A stretch of DNA of 48,673 nucleotides, from contig CACEBX010000005.1 in assembly GCA_902557845.1 (NCBI GenBank), positions 1-48,673 on the forward strand, given 5' to 3'. The first letter of the stretch is position 1. Every line of letters starts with the position of its first letter. Under the pieces are notes generated by a model. It did no database searches. It saw only the letters and a list, made by a program, of their open reading frames with translations, and had not been told where the DNA came from. Shown piece after piece: positions 45,504-48,673 of this stretch. The DNA comes from Rhodospirillaceae bacterium. Its GTDB lineage: Bacteria; Pseudomonadota; Alphaproteobacteria; TMED109. A program made the translations under genes and the position numbers.

Positions 45504-46671
45504 ACCAACCTATTTTTTCTGAATACTCTTTTATTTTTTGTAATGCTATCCTTATATTTTCTTCTGAGTTGGCGTAAGAGAATCTTATATAACCTTCACC
45601 GAACCTTCCGAAGCTATTTCCAGATACCGCTGCAATACCTATCTCATTAAGTAAAATATTTTCCATTTCATTAGATTTCAAGCCTGTTTTTTTTATTGAA
45701 GGGAAAAGATAAAAAGCTCCTTTGCTATTACTGCACTCAAAACCTTTTATTTCATTCAATTGTTTAATCATTATTTTTCTTCTTTTATCAAACTCTGAAA
45801 TCATTAATTCAACTGAAACTTGGGGGCCTTGTAATGCTTCTATAGCAGCAAATTGCGTTGAAGTATTAGTACAAGAAAAAGAATTAATATTTAATTGTTC
45901 TGCAATATGAGCATATTCTTTTGGCCATACACCATATCCTATTCTCCAACCTGTCATAGCATATGTTTTCGACCATCCATCTAAAATTATAACCCTATCT
46001 TTAAGTTGAGGATATTCTAGTAGAGAAATAAATTCAGCATTATCGTAAAGAATTCTACTATATATTTCATCGGATAGTATTTTAATATTTGGATATTTTT
46101 CTAAAATTGAAACTAATATCTCCATATCTTTTTTTGAAATAACTCCTCCAATAGGATTAGAAGGAAAGTTTATAATTATTAAAGATGTATTTTCATTAAT
46201 TGAACTTTCTAATTGATCAAAATTTATTTTAAAGTTGTTTGAAATATCTAATTTTATAGGAATAGGTTTTGCACCAGAATAGTTAATTACACTTTCGTAA
46301 ATAGGAAAGCCAGGGTTAGGGTATATAATTTCTTTTCCTTTTCCACCAAACATTAATATAACATGCCACATCGTTACTTTTCCTCCCGGTACTATTACAA
46401 TATTTTCTGGGTCTATTATAACTTTTCTTCTATTATGTATATCTTCCGCTACAGCTTCTCTTAATTTAAGCATGCCTTTTCCTTGAGTATAACCATGTTC
46501 TCCATTTTTTAAGGATGCCACGGCTGCATCAACAATATGTTCTGGTGTTTTAAAATCAGGTTGTCCTATACCCAAATTTATAATATCTTTTCCTTGCTGT
46601 TGAAGTTTTTGTGCTTTGGCAAGAAGAACAAAAGCACTTTCAGTTCCAAGTTTGTTTATATTAGGATTAAT
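45496..46671 (-). CDS. Class I/II aminotransferase starting at ATT
   Basis: PLP fold-type I aminotransferase, aspartate or alanine-like. Motifs: [35 protein letters not shown], the PLP lysine in [17 protein letters not shown], and C-terminal [10 protein letters not shown]. Before the first TTG (46575) the frame encodes [20 protein letters not shown] and on to GKDIINLG, which is the conserved N-terminus, so that TTG is internal. No ATG, GTG or TTG occurs between it and the stop at 46714-46716. ATT at 46671 is preceded by AAGGAG with a 6-nt spacer. This gives 391 residues, a normal length. The first gene of the uvrB run. Confidence 0.88.
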   Translation of the reverse strand: MNPNINKLGTESAFVLLAKAQKLQQQGKDIINLGIGQPDFKTPEHIVDAAVASLKNGEHGYTQGKGMLKLREAVAEDIHNRRKVIIDPENIVIVPGGKVTMWHVILMFGGKGKEIIYPNPGFPIYESVINYSGAKPIPIKLDISNNFKINFDQLESSINENTSLIIINFPSNPIGGVISKKDMEILVSILEKYPNIKILSDEIYSRILYDNAEFISLLEYPQLKDRVIILDGWSKTYAMTGWRIGYGVWPKEYAHIAEQLNINSFSCTNTSTQFAAIEALQGPQVSVELMISEFDKRRKIMIKQLNEIKGFECSNSKGAFYLFPSIKKTGLKSNEMENILLNEIGIAAVSGNSFGRFGEGYIRFSYANSEENIRIALQKIKEYSEKIGWYA

Positions 46672-46677
46672 TTTTTT

Positions 46678-46683
46678 CTCCTT
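46678..46683 (-). promoter_or_regulatory. Shine-Dalgarno AAGGAG for the ATT-start aminotransferase
   Basis: AAGGAG on the minus strand, then six A, then ATT (46671-46669). The position and sequence are ideal for translation to start at the ATT. Confidence 0.7.
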
Positions 46684-46740
46684 AATTATTTTAAATATTA
46701 AAAAAAAGATATACTATTAATATCAAAAAAATAATTTTTT

Positions 46741-47949
46741 ATGAAATATAATTTTATATCTAATAGAGTAAACAGCATTAAACCATCACCTACAATTGCG
46801 GTGACTACTAAAGCAAGAGAATTAAAAGCAGCTGGAAAAGATGTTATTGGTTTAGGAGCAGGCGAACCTGATTTTGATACACCTGAACATATTAAAAAAT
46901 CAGCCATAAAAGCTATAGAAATGGGTAAAACAAAATATACAGCAGTGGATGGAATTCCAGAGTTAAAAGAAGCTATTTGTAAAAAGTTTTTAAGAGATAA
47001 CAAAATTATCTTTGATATAAACGAAATTTCAGTAGGTGCTGGAGGGAAACAAGTTTTGTTTAATGCACTTTTGGCAACTGTAAATAAAGGAGACGAAGTT
47101 ATAATACCGGCTCCTTACTGGGTATCATATCCAGATATGGTTGTTATAGCCGAAGGTATTCCAGTTATTTTGGATACAAGTATTGAAAGTGATTTTAAAG
47201 TATCTCCAGACCAACTTAGAAAAGCAATAACTGAAAAGACTAAATGGATTATTATAAATTCACCTTCAAATCCTACAGGAAGTTGTTATTCAGTAGATGA
47301 ATTAAAAAACATTGGGAAAATTTTAGACGAATTTCCGCATGTGGGATTCATATCAGACGATATTTATGAGAAAATTGTTTATGATGATTTTAAGTTTTCT
47401 ACTTTAGCTACAATTATACCTCAGCATAAAGAAAGAATATTAACTGTTAACGGTGTATCAAAGGCTTATTCAATGACAGGGTGGAGAATAGGGTATGCGG
47501 GAGCATCAAAAGAGATTATAAAAGCCATGGCTAAAATACAATCACAGTCGACTACAAATCCAAGCTCAATTTCTCAATATGCAGCTCTTAGTGCTCTTCA
47601 AGGAGAAGAAGAGTTCATTTTTAAAAATAACCAAATATTTAAAAAAAGAAGAGATCTAATTACAGATATCATTAATGATAGCTATGGATTGAGTGTCAGC
47701 CAAACATCTGGTGCTTTTTATTTATTTCCTTCATGTGCTGAATTAATAGGATCCAAAACAAAAAGCGGCGTTATATTAAGTGATGACTCTGCTTTTTGTG
47801 AGTATTTAATTGAAGAAGCTGGAGTAGCAGTTGTTCCTGGAATTGCTTTTGGAAAAAAAGATTATTTTAGAATATCATATGCAACATCTGATGAACTTTT
47901 ATCAGAAGCTGGTAAAAGAATAAAAATTGCTTGTAATAAACTATCTTAA
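46741..47949 (+). CDS. aspC: Aspartate aminotransferase (class I, subgroup gamma type)
   Basis: Transfers amino groups between aspartate or glutamate and 2-oxo acids. The 402-residue protein has the N-terminus VNSIKPSPTIAVTTKARELK, GLGAGEPDFDTPEH, YWVSYPDMV, NSPSNPTGS, and PLP-lysine K241 in [18 protein letters not shown], and it ends with the substrate Arg in YFRISYATS. It starts 69 nt from the divergent ATT-start aminotransferase, a distant paralogue. Some members of this group also act on prephenate. Confidence 0.94.
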   Translation: MKYNFISNRVNSIKPSPTIAVTTKARELKAAGKDVIGLGAGEPDFDTPEHIKKSAIKAIEMGKTKYTAVDGIPELKEAICKKFLRDNKIIFDINEISVGAGGKQVLFNALLATVNKGDEVIIPAPYWVSYPDMVVIAEGIPVILDTSIESDFKVSPDQLRKAITEKTKWIIINSPSNPTGSCYSVDELKNIGKILDEFPHVGFISDDIYEKIVYDDFKFSTLATIIPQHKERILTVNGVSKAYSMTGWRIGYAGASKEIIKAMAKIQSQSTTNPSSISQYAALSALQGEEEFIFKNNQIFKKRRDLITDIINDSYGLSVSQTSGAFYLFPSCAELIGSKTKSGVILSDDSAFCEYLIEEAGVAVVPGIAFGKKDYFRISYATSDELLSEAGKRIKIACNKLS

Positions 47950-47950
47950 C

Positions 47951-48673
47951 TTATGATAATTTAAACTTTTGTCTTACTTCAGGTATCCATTTCTTTATAT
48001 TTTCTATCCTAGTTTTATTTGATGGATGGGTGCTTAAAAATTCTGGTGGCTGACTATTAGAGTTACCTTTATTCATTCTTTCCCACATTTTAGCTGCTTC
48101 TTCCATTTCGTAGCCAGCAATATGCATAAATACTAATCCGAGATAGTCTGCCTCTGTTTCATGACCACGACTAAAAGGTAACATTACCCCGAAATTAGCA
48201 AAGTATTCATATAATCGTTTTCCATCTCCAGATAATGATTGACCTAATATCAATCTTTCTAAGGCCATAGTTCCAATATCCAATAAAACTCCTTGGCTAG
48301 CTCTTTCAGATCCATGTCTAGCTACTGCATGTGCTATTTCATGCCCCATCAATGCTGCAAGAGCATTATCATTATTAGCTACATCTAGAATACCAGAATA
48401 AACTGCCATTTTTCCTCCAGGCATACACCAAGCATTTTTTACGTCCTTATTATCGACTAGTATAACTTCCCATTTAAAATTGGCTGTAGGATCTGACTTT
48501 TTGTGACTTTTATAAAAGATTTTTATAGCCTTTTTAATATTTTCTGTAACTTCTTGAATTTTATCAAAGTCATCTCCATCCTCAATTAACTTGTTTTTTT
48601 CTTTAAAATCAGCATAAGCTTTAAATGCTTGAGGATATATAACGTTATCACCTAAAATTATTAATTGTTTCCT
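47951..48673 (-). CDS. M48-family metalloprotease (5' end outside window)
   Basis: C-terminal 240 residues of a zinc protease of the LoiP/BepA type. The frame stays open to the right edge and contains family sequence (RKQLIILGDN, WEVILVDNKDVKNAWCMPGG), so the ATG at 48424 is internal. The zinc motif HEIAH lies in MGHEIAHAVARH and the third ligand Glu in HETEADYLG; STHPS near the end is also typical. Relatives are periplasmic or membrane-associated and clear misfolded outer-membrane proteins. It is convergent with aspC with a 1-nt gap. Confidence 0.92.
   Translation of the reverse strand, partial: RKQLIILGDNVIYPQAFKAYADFKEKNKLIEDGDDFDKIQEVTENIKKAIKIFYKSHKKSDPTANFKWEVILVDNKDVKNAWCMPGGKMAVYSGILDVANNDNALAALMGHEIAHAVARHGSERASQGVLLDIGTMALERLILGQSLSGDGKRLYEYFANFGVMLPFSRGHETEADYLGLVFMHIAGYEMEEAAKMWERMNKGNSNSQPPEFLSTHPSNKTRIENIKKWIPEVRQKFKLS

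Noticed and set aside
46698-47003. 101-codon minus-strand frame over the aspC start
   Set aside because: Shadow of the well-conserved aspartate aminotransferase N-terminus and would overlap the divergent gap.
48422-48424. ATG at 48424 as the start of the M48 protease
   Set aside because: The frame upstream is open to the window edge and encodes family sequence (WEVILVDNKDVKNAWC), so this Met is internal and the gene is cut by the window.
1-48673. tRNA, rRNA, CRISPR array, insertion sequence or prophage
   Set aside because: The gaps between genes are all under 100 bp; no cloverleaf with a GTTCRA-type arm, no regular direct repeats with spacers, and no transposase, integrase or phage gene was found.

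Overview
The window reads as a very compact, AT-rich alphaproteobacterial chromosome segment (GC roughly 30% or less by eye). Evidence for Alphaproteobacteria: an F0 operon with paired b' and b subunits (atpI-atpB-atpE-b'-b); petABC with an unsplit cytochrome b; a CcrM-type GANTC adenine methyltransferase with its C-terminal domain; the MoxR/DUF58/DUF4159 cluster; and gene neighbourhoods I recall from this class (mutY/DUF721/DsbA/smc, uvrC-pgsA-moaD-moaE, prsA-rplY-pth-ychF). Low GC, short proteins, gene overlaps and almost no intergenic DNA suggest a streamlined, probably marine lineage (SAR11-, HIMB59- or similar). The exact clade cannot be settled from the sequence alone.

Layout. 1-3232: the end of a DsbD/ScsB-like thiol-disulfide protein, rnhA, an unknown lipoprotein and dadA. 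3229-10116 (minus): dciA(DUF721)-dsbA-smc-atpI-atpB-atpE-b'-b, with smc only 7 nt from atpI. 10123-11190 (plus): mutY. 11148-19462 (minus): moxR-DUF58-BatA/DUF4159-VWA/amidotransferase-like-rnhB-ccrM behind a near-consensus sigma70 promoter. 19562-21642 (plus): CoA-type Nudix, a small DUF6111-like membrane protein and cca. 21623-22507 (minus): hemF. 22589-25087 (plus): petABC. 25097-34031 (minus): an 11-gene run hldD-lgt-midA-pgeF-prsA-rplY-pth-ychF-dienelactone hydrolase-FKBP-mtnP. 34104-36301 (plus): ubiK, then ybjN-proC-TetR-like from an apparently leaderless promoter. 36298-38285 (minus): an EnvZ/OmpR-type pair. 38378-39247 (plus): ilvE. 39244-46671 (minus): aminotransferase-uvrB-SDR-folB-uvrC-pgsA-moaD-moaE. 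46741-47949 (plus): a second aspartate-type aminotransferase. 47951-48673 (minus): an M48 metalloprotease running off the window.

The content is housekeeping: respiration and ATP synthesis, haem, DNA repair and chromosome maintenance, envelope and lipoprotein biogenesis, nucleotide and amino-acid metabolism, and molybdopterin and pterin synthesis. I found no tRNA, rRNA, CRISPR array, insertion sequence, prophage or integron, and no gene-free stretch of 300 bases; the largest gap is 99 bp (19463-19561).

No clearly new multi-gene system is visible. The strongest unusual observation is an aminotransferase (45496-46671) whose reading frame has no ATG, GTG or TTG where its conserved N-terminus needs one, but has an ATT exactly 6 nt after a perfect AAGGAG ribosome-binding site. 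The least understood conserved system is the MoxR/VWA-like cluster that ends in rnhB and ccrM.
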